Positions 27,025-37,854 of a stretch of DNA of 59,160 bases are shown here, one piece after another; the stretch's first letter is position 1; every line of letters starts with the position of its first letter. The DNA lies in the NCBI RefSeq assembly GCF_000613885.1, contig NZ_BAJV01000018.1, positions 1 to 59,160 on the forward strand, read 5' to 3'. The notes under the pieces were generated by a model. The model saw nothing but the letters and a program-made list of their open reading frames with translations. It was not told where the DNA came from and did not search any database. A program made the translations under genes and the position numbers. The stretch comes from Asaia prunellae JCM 25354 (GTDB taxonomy: Bacteria > Pseudomonadota > Alphaproteobacteria > Acetobacterales > Acetobacteraceae).

Positions 27025-28008
27025 ATGGCTGATGCCCCGATTGCCCTTATTGTGGCGGGACCGACCTGTTCCGGCAAGTCGGCATTGGCCCTCACGCTCG
27101 CCGAGCGTTTGGTGGGCACGATCATCAACGCGGATTCCATGCAGGTCTATGCCGATCTGCATATCCTGACGGCGCGTCCTGATGTTGCCGATGAGGCGCG
27201 TGCACCACACAGGCTGTATGGTGTGCTTGATGCGGCCCGGCCCGGCAGTGTCGCCTGGTGGCGTGAGGCGGCGCTGGCGGAGATGCAGGCGACCCGGGAA
27301 GATGGGCGGGTTCCCATTCTGTGCGGGGGGACGGGCATGTATATGCGCGCGTTGCTGGAAGGGCTGGTGGAAGTGCCTGAGCCGGGAGATGAGGCCCGGG
27401 AGGAAGCCCGCAGGCTGGTGAATGAGCAGGGAAGTGAAGCGGTTCATGCGCTTCTGATGCGTGATGACCCCCAGACCGCACAGACATTGCGTCCGAGCGA
27501 TGGCCAGCGTGTCGCCCGCGCGCTCGAAGTACTGAGGGGAACAGGACATGGGCTCGTCTACTGGCGCAGTCAGCCCGGCTTGCCGCCAGCACCATACCGT
27601 TTTGTTTCGGTCAGGCTCCATCCGCCGCGTGACAGCCTGCGTGCTGCCATTGCAGAACGGTTCTCGCATATGATGGCCCGTGGAGCACTGGATGAGGTCG
27701 AACGCCTTGTTGCACGGGGACTTTCACCCGCTTTGCCTGCCATGCGTGCCCATGGTGTGCCGGAACTGGGCGCCGTTCTTGCAGGAACCCTTCCGATGAA
27801 CGAAGCTGTCCAGCGCGCTGTCATCGCGACAGGGCAATATACGCGGCGTCAAGCCACTTGGTTCAACCATCATGCATTGGGCGCAGAGCAGGATTGCATG
27901 ATTTCCTTGCAGAGATATGACACAAGTACGCAATTTTCGAAAAGAGAATCAGAGAAAATAGCAAGATTCATACAAAAGACCATTGACGAAACAGCAGGCA
28001 GGGCATAA
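27025..28008 (+). CDS. miaA: tRNA dimethylallyltransferase MiaA
   Basis: Adds dimethylallyl to A37 of tRNAs that read UNN codons. The 327-residue protein has the P-loop GPTCSGKSALA (usually GPTASGKS), NADSMQVY, the PHRLYGVLD segment, GGTGMYMRALLEGL and the C-terminal TGQYTRRQATWFNHH. The length is typical. It precedes the ilv operon by only 32 bases in the same direction, so read-through into ilvB is possible. The start ATG lies 41 bases from the divergent serB start. Confidence 0.96.
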   Translation: MADAPIALIVAGPTCSGKSALALTLAERLVGTIINADSMQVYADLHILTARPDVADEARAPHRLYGVLDAARPGSVAWWREAALAEMQATREDGRVPILCGGTGMYMRALLEGLVEVPEPGDEAREEARRLVNEQGSEAVHALLMRDDPQTAQTLRPSDGQRVARALEVLRGTGHGLVYWRSQPGLPPAPYRFVSVRLHPPRDSLRAAIAERFSHMMARGALDEVERLVARGLSPALPAMRAHGVPELGAVLAGTLPMNEAVQRAVIATGQYTRRQATWFNHHALGAEQDCMISLQRYDTSTQFSKRESEKIARFIQKTIDETAGRA

Positions 28009-28040
28009 ACCCGCCCGCTCAATGAAAGGGGTGCGCTCAC

Positions 28041-29836
28041 ATGGACGCGTCAACACAGCAGACCAGAAAAACTTCGACAGCGCCGCTCAACGGTGCCGAG
28101 GTGCTCCTGCGCGTGCTTGTGGAGCAGGGCGTCGAAGTGATTTTCGGCTATCCCGGTGGCGCGGTGCTGCCCATCTATGATGCACTGTTCAAGCAGAATC
28201 ATATTCGTCACGTTCTGGTGCGTCATGAACAGGCTGCTGTTCATGCTGCGGAAGCTTATGCGCGCTCTACCGGCAAGGTGGGCGTGGTGCTGGTCACCAG
28301 CGGTCCCGGGGCCACCAATGCCGTGACGGGACTGGTCGATGCATTGATGGATTCCATTCCGCTCATCTGCCTGTGCGGTCAGGTGCCGACGGCACTTATC
28401 GGCAATGATGCGTTTCAGGAAGCCGATACGACCGGCATCACGCGTCCGGCGACCAAGCATAATTATCTGGTGCGTCGCGGTCAGGATCTGGCACCGATCG
28501 TGCGTGAGGCCTTCGAGGTTGCTGCTGGCGGCCGCCCCGGCCCTGTGCTGATCGACCTCCCCAAGGATATTACAGTCGGTCTTGCGCCTCTGCCTGCTCC
28601 AGGTGAGGGGCGTCTGCATCGTCCCTACCGCCCTGGGCTGGATGCCGATGGCGAAGCGATCCGCCAGACCATCGCTGCCATGAAGCGTGCCAGACGGCCG
28701 CTTCTTTATACAGGGGGCGGCGTGATCAATGCGGGCCCGAAAGCGTCGGAAGGCCTGCGCGAACTCGCCCGTCGTACCGGTTTCCCGGTGACGTCCACGC
28801 TGATGGGGCTGGGGGCTTTCCCCACAACCGATCGTCAGTTTCTGGGCATGCTGGGCATGCATGGCAGCTACGAGGCCAATCTGGCTACCCATGGTTGCGA
28901 TCTGCTGATTGCGCTGGGTTCGCGTTTTGATGATCGCGTGACAGGGCGTGTTGATGCGTTCTCGCCCAACTCGTTCAAGGTGCATGCGGATATTGATCCT
29001 TCGCAGATCAACAAGATCATTCGCGTGGATGTGCCGCTCGTGGGGGATGTCGGTCGCACCATCGAGGTGCTTCTGGCAGCATGGGATGGTGAAGGTCAGG
29101 ATCTGAGTCCGTGGTGGGCACAGATCGAGGGTTGGCGCGCGCTGGATTCCTTCGGCTTTCTGCAGGATCAGGCTCCAAGCGCCATCATCCGTCCGCAATA
29201 CGCTATTCGTCGTCTCTACGAAGCGACGCAGGCTCTGGGGCGTGACACATTTGTCAGCACAGAAGTTGGCCAGCACCAGATGTGGGCCGCGCAGCATTTC
29301 CAGTTCGACAAGCCCAATCGCTGGCTGACCTCTGGTGGCCTCGGTACGATGGGCTACGGTCTGCCTGCGGCTGTCGGCGCCCAGGTGGCGCATCCTGACG
29401 CGCTGGTGATCGATATAGCCGGTGAGGCCTCGACGCTCATGAATATTCAGGAGCTGGGCACCATGGCGCAGTATCGCCTGCCCGTGAAGCTGTTCATCCT
29501 GAACAACCGCTATATGGGTATGGTGCGTCAGTGGCAGGAATTGCTCCACGGCTCGCGCTATTCACAATCCTACAGCGAGGCGTTGCCCGATTTCATCCGT
29601 CTGGCAGAGGCGTTCCACGGCAAGGGGCTGCGCGCCACCTGTGTGGGTGAGCTCGATGGCGTGATCGACGAGATGCTGCGCCATGACGGCCCGGTTGTTG
29701 CAGATATCTGCGTGGCGCAGGATGAAAACTGCTTCCCGATGATTCCGTCGGGCGCTCCGCATAACGAGATGCTGCTTGGCCCTGATCAGGAAGCCAATGC
29801 AGCCAAGATCACACAAGAAGGCATGATGCTGGTCTG

Positions 29837-29837
<1 letters not shown>
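28041..29837 (+). CDS. ilvB: Acetolactate synthase large subunit
   Basis: TPP-dependent catalytic subunit that condenses two pyruvates, or pyruvate with 2-ketobutyrate, for valine, leucine and isoleucine synthesis. The 598-residue protein begins with a short polar leader (DASTQQTRKTS). It then has GYPGGAVLPIYDAL, the catalytic Glu in VRHEQAAVHAAEAYAR, TSGPGATNAVTGL, the FAD/central-domain GSRFDDRVTGR and the TPP motif IAGEASTLMNIQELGT. The GEAS variant of GDGS is common in alphaproteobacterial enzymes. Its stop overlaps the small-subunit start (TGATG). Confidence 0.96.
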
Positions 29838-31383
<1,546 letters not shown>

Positions 31384-31406
31384 GCTTTTTCCATTTGGGA
31401 AAGAGG

Positions 31407-31437
31407 AAAAAAGGGGGCTTTCAGCCCCCTTTTTTTA
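31407..31437 (+). terminator. Rho-independent terminator of the ilv operon
   Basis: A GGGGGCT/AGCCCCC stem (31413-31419 and 31423-31429) extended by A6/T6 flanks, with a TTC loop and seven T. A strong intrinsic terminator that could also work on the opposite strand. Confidence 0.93.
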
Positions 31438-31737
31438 GGCTCTGCTTACCCCTCCGGTTATGTGGAGCGTGAGAGATAAAAATCTGACTGGGGTCAGAAA
31501 GTTCTTTACGGCAATAAAGGCGTTGACAGTGAACTATGCGTCCTCAGCGCATCTTGGACATGGTCGAGGTCGAATTCTGCCAATATCACAGCGTTCAGAT
31601 CGACCTCGTTCTATGTCGGCTATCTTCGTAGTGGTAGACCGCTAACCGATGTGACGGCATATGCCTACCCTGCGAATAAGTTCGCATATCTGGACCTGTG
31701 GTTTTTCTTTATTGGTGGTTGTTAAATAAAGAGTGTA
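31438..31737. other. Intergenic region downstream of ilvC
   Basis: No convincing gene. It contains a 9-base inverted repeat CGAGGTCGA/TCGACCTCG (31565-31573 and 31600-31608) and a perfect palindrome TGCGAA-TAAG-TTCGCA (31671-31686). The latter resembles the Fur-like site at 19164, but no plus-strand gene begins nearby. The short reading frame at 31460-31645 has no recognisable features. Confidence 0.45.
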
Positions 31738-33252
31738 TCAGTCTGCCATGGCGAGGGTGCGAGATCTGTCGGAAATTTCAGGTTGACTATTATCGTGAAG
31801 ATATAATTCAGGGCCATATGAGAGTATTTCTATGGCAATTACCGACGGTAAAAAAGTCCCACCCTGTTCAATTGGTAGCATAGCATATCCATCTGTCCAG
31901 CGCGCTTCGGGTATTTCACTGCAATGCCAGCCCAGAAGGGAAACATCATCAAGATGCCGGGTTAATGAATATGTCTTTTCCGGAGAGAAAATTGTGATAT
32001 TTCCAACAAGAACACCCAATTCTCGACGATCATCAATATAAGGGCCTATTACGCAGCTTGGAGAAATATGCTCTGATTTTATGAAATACAAATCAGATAG
32101 CGAGTCCATAACGAAAATATAATTTCTACCTCTTATTCTGTCGGGTGTTTTTTCTGCGCCGTATTTATCGACCAGGGCGATCTTCTGCTCATAAACAAAA
32201 TCTCTGGACTGCGTTGCATAACCAATCTGGTCGCTTCTTTTTTTGAGCGACAGATAAATCTGTTCTGTTAAAGTCGCGTCGAGGCATAGAGGTGCCGCAG
32301 CATTTGTCTGCCAATTATAGCGGCCTTCGCCAATCAAAATGTAATCCTTTAGCGTGGTCTCTATATCGTATCCGCACCCGGTATCCAGGTAGCTTTCAGA
32401 CAGGAGATTATTTGCTGATACGATTGAATGTTTGTCCAATTCGAAATGGTATACCTCTACGTTTTGATCATCAATGTAGGATATGCTTCCGCCATTGACC
32501 AACATGCGCACTGGAACGAGGTGACCCTCAAGAAACAGGCAATGCTCAGGAGTAATCAAGAGATCCACATCAGGAATATTCTGGTCGATGGCATCTTTTC
32601 TGACATTGACGATGGATTTTGAACCTGTCCCGTTCCTGATAAGTCTTTTGCCGATCCATTTGACAGGAAGCGCGGTTTTACCTGTCTCAGACAGGGTTGT
32701 TATCAGATCTCCCACTTTCAGATCTTCTACTCTGATTTTTCCTATGGGCGTTTCTATAAATGTACCTTTAGCATAGCATCGAATGATGAAAGAGCCGTCA
32801 TTATCGCCGGGTTCGAAATAGTATTGGGCGGTGGATCCTTCAGCCATATTATTGGGGTTTCCAGGTATCTGGATAATGAAATTCATTGTACTGGTGATTA
32901 TAAAGCCACCGGTAACCTTTATGCTAACGGTAGTCATGCCATCTTTATAAGTTGTTATAACTTTCTTGTTTGGGGCGTTCAGTTCGAAAGAAATAACGAG
33001 ATTTTTCGGGGGAGGGCCAGACATATTAACAACGTACTCGTAATTTCCTGAAAGACCACTGAATATTGATGAGTCAAGTTTGACATCTATATTGCCGCCG
33101 TTCGGCCCTACTGTGGCGGAAACCCAAGATGATTTCCCAAAGCCCAGCAGACCTGCGCTTGCATCAAGGGAGAGGGTGCCTCCATCAATGAGATAGTCTT
33201 TTCCTGAGTCATAAGTAGCGCTACCGTCTTCCGGTATTACTATTGTTGTCAT
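31738..33252 (-). CDS. Hint-domain protein (Hint_2, hedgehog/intein type)
   Basis: A 504-residue protein with an N-terminal beta-rich segment (1-150, GGTLSLDASAGLLGFGKSSWVSA) and a Hint_2 domain at about 158-295. The latter shows the start Cys159 in RCYAKGTFIETPIGKIRVEDL, TPEHCLFLEGHLVPVRMLVNGG and VYHFELDKHSIVSANNLLSESYLDTG. About 200 residues of unknown type follow. Hint domains can self-cleave at the Cys; whether this one does is unknown. Such proteins are frequent in Acetobacteraceae, often as secreted or surface proteins, but no signal peptide is seen here. The gene is clearly more AT-rich than its neighbours and is flanked by an extremely AT-rich gap, suggesting transfer. Start ATG has GGGAG upstream. 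Confidence 0.8.
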   Translation of the reverse strand: MTTIVIPEDGSATYDSGKDYLIDGGTLSLDASAGLLGFGKSSWVSATVGPNGGNIDVKLDSSIFSGLSGNYEYVVNMSGPPPKNLVISFELNAPNKKVITTYKDGMTTVSIKVTGGFIITSTMNFIIQIPGNPNNMAEGSTAQYYFEPGDNDGSFIIRCYAKGTFIETPIGKIRVEDLKVGDLITTLSETGKTALPVKWIGKRLIRNGTGSKSIVNVRKDAIDQNIPDVDLLITPEHCLFLEGHLVPVRMLVNGGSISYIDDQNVEVYHFELDKHSIVSANNLLSESYLDTGCGYDIETTLKDYILIGEGRYNWQTNAAAPLCLDATLTEQIYLSLKKRSDQIGYATQSRDFVYEQKIALVDKYGAEKTPDRIRGRNYIFVMDSLSDLYFIKSEHISPSCVIGPYIDDRRELGVLVGNITIFSPEKTYSLTRHLDDVSLLGWHCSEIPEARWTDGYAMLPIEQGGTFLPSVIAIEILSYGPELYLHDNSQPEISDRSRTLAMAD

Positions 33253-33717
33253 ATCAGAAACGCTCCCGTTTTTTAGGTTTTTTCTGATACGGGGGATAAG
33301 AAAAATTCGGACAAATAATTAAGTATTCAATAAATAATATTATTTCGAATATGAAACTATTTAAATAAATAAATATTGCCAATATCATTTGATATGAATA
33401 TGTTATAATAACTATATTTTTTTGCTAAAAAATCATAATCTATTTTTCTATTTGAAATAGGAATAATAGATTTTAACTGAAGTAAATACTTGACGCATTA
33501 TGCCGTTCTTCAAAAAAATTTATTTTTATTGATTTTCAATGGATATTAAATCGCAAATGTTATTATGCATTACTTTTCTTGAACCCTGTTGCCCAAATTC
33601 TCTTGCGATGCGTGGCAGCCAAGGTGTGTCTGCCTTCCGATGGACATCGCGTCTCTGTTTGGGGATCAACTCGGCATGGGTTATAAAGCGCCCTTCTTCA
33701 CGACAGGATGATGCCGC
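33253..33717. other. Very AT-rich intergenic region
   Basis: Between two divergent genes; about 33290-33545 is by eye roughly four-fifths A+T, with many TAAATA/ATAATA runs. This is unlike anything in the flanking genes. It probably carries the promoters of the Hint and PLP-enzyme genes and may be a target of a nucleoid silencer. No RNA or coding signal is convincing; the short frame at 33539-33736 lacks a ribosome site. Confidence 0.5.
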
Positions 33718-35802
33718 GTGCTTGCAGAAAAAGTGACGGATGGTTTGTTTGCGGCGCTTGATCGCCCCGATCTGCAGAGCTTGTCGGATCGGATTTCTCT
33801 GGATCTTTCGCCTCGCCTGGACCTGCCTTTCACTGCATCGGCTGATGCCATTATCCTCGGTGCCCTGGCGTTCGAGCGGCCGGAGATGGCGCCCACCCTG
33901 TTACGTTACGGGCTTGAGTGGGTATTTCTGCTGCAGGATCTGCCTGCGCAGGATCGCCCGCTTGCAGCAATCGTGGCCGCCCGTGTGGCAGCACTGTTTC
34001 ATCAGCTTGACAGCGAGATAGTGGCGTTGCCAGCTGGCCTCGCATGGTTGCATGAATTTGCGGCCCACAGGCCACCTTGTGCTTCACGTGTAACAGCACT
34101 CTGGCCTGAGCTGATCCGGTTCTGTCCCGGCTTATCCATTACAGGCGTCGATCCTGCCCCGCTTCTGGCGCGGCTTGAACCGCTCTGGCTGTCTTTGGGG
34201 CCCGCAGAATATCTGATGGCTGATGGGGGCGATGAGCGTCTGACCATCGATCCGAAGACCGGGCTCAACCGTTATGGCTGTTCTCATCGCCCGCGTCCCT
34301 GGGCGGTTACTTTTTCCTCTTCTACCGCATCATCCCTTTCAGAGCGCGGATATCTGGGAGCAGAACGTGCAAGACGCAGTTTTCTGCTTGATGCTCTGGG
34401 TGGAACTCCCGCGCCCCGCGCTCGTGAAGCAGCCTGCCTGAATGTCAGGCAGGGGCTGGCAGCCCTTTATGGTCTTGAATCACGCGATAACATCGTACTG
34501 GCCGCGTCGGGCACAGATTGTGAGCTTGCGGTTCTGGCAATTGGCCTGATGCGTGCGGGTGGCCGTTCTGCCGCAATCACGAATATTCTGATCGCTCCGG
34601 ATGAAACAGGCAGCGGGGTGCCTCTTGCAGCGCAAGGGCGTCATTTTGCCGCAGGCACAGCGCTTGGAAATGAAGCAGACAAGGCGAGTCATCTTGAAGG
34701 GTTCCCTACAGGCACCCGTCTACTGGGTATCGCCATACGCAACCCAGATGGATCGCCTCGTGATCCGGGCGCGCTGGATGAAGAAGTACGATGTTGCGTG
34801 ATGCAGGAACTGACGCAAGGGCGTCATGTGATCCTGCATCAACTCGACATGTCCAAGACCGGCCTGGTCGGCCCTCGACATGATCTGTTGCAGGAGCTGA
34901 TTGCCCTTTATCCCGGCCAGATAACGCTCGTTGTCGATGCCTGCCAGGCACGACTGGCACCTGAACGGGTAGCAGCGATGGTACGGAGTGGGATGCTGGT
35001 GATGACGACGGGGTCCAAATTCCTGACTGGGCCACCTTTCTGTGGGGCTGTGCTTTTGCCGGATGAGCTGGCTTCGTCATTGGCCTCCTTCTCTCTGCCG
35101 GAGGGACTTTCGGCCTATTTCAATCGATGCGACTGGCCACAGACCTCTTCGCCAGACCCTCTGATGCAGGAAGGAAATCTTGGCCTGGCCCTGCGCTGGC
35201 AGGCTGCCCTTGCCGAAAGCAAGGCTCTTGCTGCTGTTCCCCGCGGGCGCATTACAGAGACATTGCGTCGCTTTGAAAAAGCGGCACGGGAAGTGATCGC
35301 GAATCATCCTTCCCTGACCTTGCTGTCAGTGCCTCCTCTGGAGCGGGCATCGATGGCTGGTCAGGAAATCTGGGATACGGTGCCAACCGTTTTCTCGTTT
35401 CTGGTCAATGATCCGCAGGCGCAGGAAAAGCCCTTGTCTCTAGAGCGTGCCCGTGCGTTACATCGATGGCTTAATGCCGATCTTTCACCATGGATCCGTG
35501 GTTCCGATCTGGCAGAACTGCTTTGCCAGCTTGGGCAACCTGTCCCTGTGCCTCATCCCGCTCTGGGAGGGGATAATGCCGGAGCATTGCGGCTTTGCGC
35601 CGGTGCGCGCCTTGTCTCAGGCGAGCCTTCCCATGCCGGTCTGACCAACCAGTCGCGTCTTGACCGGGAGTTTGCCGATATCCGTCGCGTCTTTGCGAAA
35701 ATCTCCCTCATTCTGACGCATTGGAAGCAGCTGGAAGCCGTTGACCCGGTTCCTCGCTATGCACCACATTCCCATTTCTCGAGAAAGTCTCAGGTATCAT
35801 GA
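33718..35802 (+). CDS. Uncharacterised fold-type I PLP-dependent enzyme
   Basis: A 694-residue protein not recognised as any named enzyme. Residues 1-175 are an Ala/Leu-rich helical domain without known motifs. From about 180 it reads as a fold-type I (aminotransferase-like) PLP enzyme: NRYGCSHRPRPWAVTFSSST, a glycine/serine cofactor segment LAASGTDCELAVLAIGLMRAGG, an aromatic-free VVDACQARL strand whose Asp would hold the pyridine nitrogen, and the Schiff-base lysine in TTGSKFLTGPPFCG (Lys434). It could be a transaminase, desulfurase-like or decarboxylase enzyme. The GTG start follows ACAGGATGATG. The stop overlaps the ATG of the histidine phosphatase (ATGA), so the two are co-expressed and probably work in one pathway. 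Confidence 0.7.
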   Translation: MLAEKVTDGLFAALDRPDLQSLSDRISLDLSPRLDLPFTASADAIILGALAFERPEMAPTLLRYGLEWVFLLQDLPAQDRPLAAIVAARVAALFHQLDSEIVALPAGLAWLHEFAAHRPPCASRVTALWPELIRFCPGLSITGVDPAPLLARLEPLWLSLGPAEYLMADGGDERLTIDPKTGLNRYGCSHRPRPWAVTFSSSTASSLSERGYLGAERARRSFLLDALGGTPAPRAREAACLNVRQGLAALYGLESRDNIVLAASGTDCELAVLAIGLMRAGGRSAAITNILIAPDETGSGVPLAAQGRHFAAGTALGNEADKASHLEGFPTGTRLLGIAIRNPDGSPRDPGALDEEVRCCVMQELTQGRHVILHQLDMSKTGLVGPRHDLLQELIALYPGQITLVVDACQARLAPERVAAMVRSGMLVMTTGSKFLTGPPFCGAVLLPDELASSLASFSLPEGLSAYFNRCDWPQTSSPDPLMQEGNLGLALRWQAALAESKALAAVPRGRITETLRRFEKAAREVIANHPSLTLLSVPPLERASMAGQEIWDTVPTVFSFLVNDPQAQEKPLSLERARALHRWLNADLSPWIRGSDLAELLCQLGQPVPVPHPALGGDNAGALRLCAGARLVSGEPSHAGLTNQSRLDREFADIRRVFAKISLILTHWKQLEAVDPVPRYAPHSHFSRKSQVS

Positions 35803-36506
35803 CGCAGTCTCCAATGCCTTCCCAGACTGAAACCAAGGCCCATGGCCATTTCCTTGATTCCATGCACCTGCCTGCAGGGGTGACGCGTATCTGGCTGATC
35901 CGTCATGCCATAGTCGAAGCAAAAGCCCGCATGCGCGTCTACGGGGCGCTTGATGTCGATCTGTGTTCTGAACATCTGGCATTGCAGGTGCCCTATTATA
36001 CGGCGCTTGGTCGCAGGTTGCCGAATGACGCACAATGGGTGGTTTCGCCTCTCAAGCGTGCGCAGGATACCGCCAAGGCCATTTTTGCCGCAGGGTATGG
36101 TCCGCGCAATCTGACGATTGAACCGCGCTTTACCGAACAATCCATGGGCGAGTGGCATAATCTGCCGCATGAGGAACTGCCCCTGAAACTGCGTCAGACC
36201 GCCCATAATTTCTGGTCACTTTCGGCATCGGAACAGCCACCCGGTGGAGAAAGCATGCTTGATGTCTGTGCCCGCGTCGGACATGCGCTTGATGAATTGG
36301 CCGATCGCAGTGAGGGACAGGATAGTGTGGTGGTAAGCCATGGCGGTGCCATTCGTGCGGCAATCTCACATGCGTTGAATGTACATCCAGACACAGCTCT
36401 GCGCTTTTCGATCCAGAATCTGTCTCTCTCTATTCTGGAGCGGATCAACGGTGTCTGGCGCGTCGTAACGGTCAACGAGCTTCCGGCGAGCTTCAGCCAG
36501 TCCTGA
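35799..36506 (+). CDS. Histidine phosphatase family protein (phosphoglycerate mutase-like)
   Basis: A 235-residue histidine phosphatase: phosphohistidine motif IRHAIVEAKARM (RHA instead of the usual RHG), SPLKRAQDTAKAI, FTEQSMGEWHN with the acid catalyst Glu and the second His in VVSHGGAIRAAIS. This is the GpmB/CobC/broad phosphatase branch rather than glycolytic mutase. No signal peptide, so cytoplasmic. The start codon overlaps the PLP-enzyme stop. Together they suggest removal of a phosphate from an amino compound made or used by the PLP enzyme; that is inference from coupling only. Confidence 0.85.
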   Translation: MTQSPMPSQTETKAHGHFLDSMHLPAGVTRIWLIRHAIVEAKARMRVYGALDVDLCSEHLALQVPYYTALGRRLPNDAQWVVSPLKRAQDTAKAIFAAGYGPRNLTIEPRFTEQSMGEWHNLPHEELPLKLRQTAHNFWSLSASEQPPGGESMLDVCARVGHALDELADRSEGQDSVVVSHGGAIRAAISHALNVHPDTALRFSIQNLSLSILERINGVWRVVTVNELPASFSQS

Positions 36507-36655
36507 GGTTCTGGCGTGAAGGCTTTAGCTGTGTCTTCGCGCTCCACCTGAAGACGATTTCCGTCATCTCTTTTTATGCCGCAGTAATTTTCGGTTGTGA
36601 TCAGGAGGCGGTCAAATGACTCATCATCGTGGTTCTGCGGCCGTAAGGCACTGGA

Positions 36656-37636
36656 ATGACAAAGAAAACAGCGATGGTGCGCAGAGGGGTTATCCCATTT
36701 GCCCGACTGAGTTTAATCGGCTTTTTTCCAATAGCGGTTCATGTGTCAGCGCAGCCTGTTCATCTTGTGGCGGTGACCTTCGATGATCTGCCCTACGTCA
36801 TGTCGGACAAAGCGTCCCGCAGTGACAATCAGAAAGATGCACAGCCTGCCAATCGTGCCATTCTCGCTGCCTTGCGTCACGATGCGGTGCCGGTCACCGC
36901 CTTTGTCAATGAAGACAAGGTGAGAGCTCTTGGATCGCTTGGCACCAAGATCCTTACCCAATGGAATCAGGGCACTCTGACACTGGCCAATCACGCGGCG
37001 CATCATGTCGACAGCAATATGCTCACCCCGGCGCAATTCGAGAACGAGATAAAAGAGGGTGAGCGCAGTATTGGACCGCTCGCTCATAAGGCAGGGCGGA
37101 AGCTCGAGTTTTTCCGTTTTCCGTTCAATCATGTTGGCGATACCGAGCCGAAACGGAAAGCCCTGTCGGAAATTGTCAGGCGCCTTGGATACAGGCAGGC
37201 AGCCACAACGATTGATGTGGAAGACTATCTCTTTAACGATGCCTATGAATGTGCCCATGCTGCAGGAAACCCCGTAGATGAGCAGCGTATCCTGCAAGCC
37301 TATATTGATTATGCGCGTATCGAGATTCCTTGTTATCAGAAACTCGATGAAAAAATCATGGGGTACGATGTGCCCGCGGTCATGCTCTTGCACAGTAATC
37401 GTCTGAATGCCGTGGCGTTGCCACAAATTCTCGCCTTGTTCAGGGAACAGCATTATCGCTTTGTTACGTTGACTCAGGCCCAGTCAGACCCGGCGTTCAA
37501 GCGGGAGCCTGCTATAGCGACCAGATTCGGTCCCATGTGGGGGTATCGCTGGGCGAAGGAACGACATATTCCGGTCGATGGGCGCCTGGAACAGGAGCCA
37601 CCTGACTGGGTCCGCAATTATTGCCACAAGCTCTAA
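36656..37636 (+). CDS. Polysaccharide deacetylase (NodB-like), secreted
   Basis: A 326-residue protein with an N-terminal signal or anchor (GVIPFARLSLIGFFPIAVHVSA) and a NodB-type carbohydrate esterase domain. Features are VAVTFDDLPY (TFDD catalytic/metal Asp pair), ALRHDAVPVTAFVNEDKV, the His region NHAAHHVDSN (metal ligands), FFRFPFNHVGD (RxPF/Y motif) and the late HS in VMLLHSNRL. It likely removes acetyl groups from cell-wall or extracellular glycans in the periplasm or outside. It stands as a single gene between the PLP pair and the sugar locus. Confidence 0.85.
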   Translation: MTKKTAMVRRGVIPFARLSLIGFFPIAVHVSAQPVHLVAVTFDDLPYVMSDKASRSDNQKDAQPANRAILAALRHDAVPVTAFVNEDKVRALGSLGTKILTQWNQGTLTLANHAAHHVDSNMLTPAQFENEIKEGERSIGPLAHKAGRKLEFFRFPFNHVGDTEPKRKALSEIVRRLGYRQAATTIDVEDYLFNDAYECAHAAGNPVDEQRILQAYIDYARIEIPCYQKLDEKIMGYDVPAVMLLHSNRLNAVALPQILALFREQHYRFVTLTQAQSDPAFKREPAIATRFGPMWGYRWAKERHIPVDGRLEQEPPDWVRNYCHKL

Positions 37637-37822
37637 AAATAGAAGTATAATAAACCGCTATTTTTGACTATTATTTATATAAAATGATTATTACATTGTT
37701 TGACAGGTAAGGCGAGCCAATGATTTTCGTGCCGCTTATGTATGGTTCGGCATATCCTGGCGATAAAAATGACGGAAACGTCATTTCCCTGAAATGTAGG
37801 ATTCATCATAGGCCTTTTCCCA

Positions 37823-37838
37823 CGTTAAACGTTTAACG
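37823..37838 (+). promoter_or_regulatory. Candidate LacI-family operator
   Basis: CGTTAAACGTTTAACG is a perfect 16-base palindrome with the central CG typical of LacI/GalR operators. It lies 16 bases before the LacI-family gene start, where binding would block its own operon. No second copy was noticed in the locus. Confidence 0.75.
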
Positions 37839-37854
37839 CGGGAGAAGGCGCTTT

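Noticed and set aside
29395-29445. GEAS in place of GDGS in the TPP motif of acetolactate synthase as a lost metal ligand
   Set aside because: I recall this Glu variant from alphaproteobacterial acetolactate synthases, and the rest of the motif is intact.
28050-29549. A 499-codon minus-strand open frame opposite ilvB
   Set aside because: It mirrors a strongly conserved gene, has Arg/His-rich random-looking content and no motif; it is a shadow of high G+C codon use.
31565-31608. Possible small RNA with a 9-base-pair stem after ilvC
   Set aside because: A TTGACA is present at 31523 but no fitting -10 box or terminator follows, so it is not called as an RNA gene.
33539-33736. Small plus-strand frame in the AT-rich gap before the PLP enzyme
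   Set aside because: No ribosome site, no motif, and it runs into the PLP-enzyme start region.
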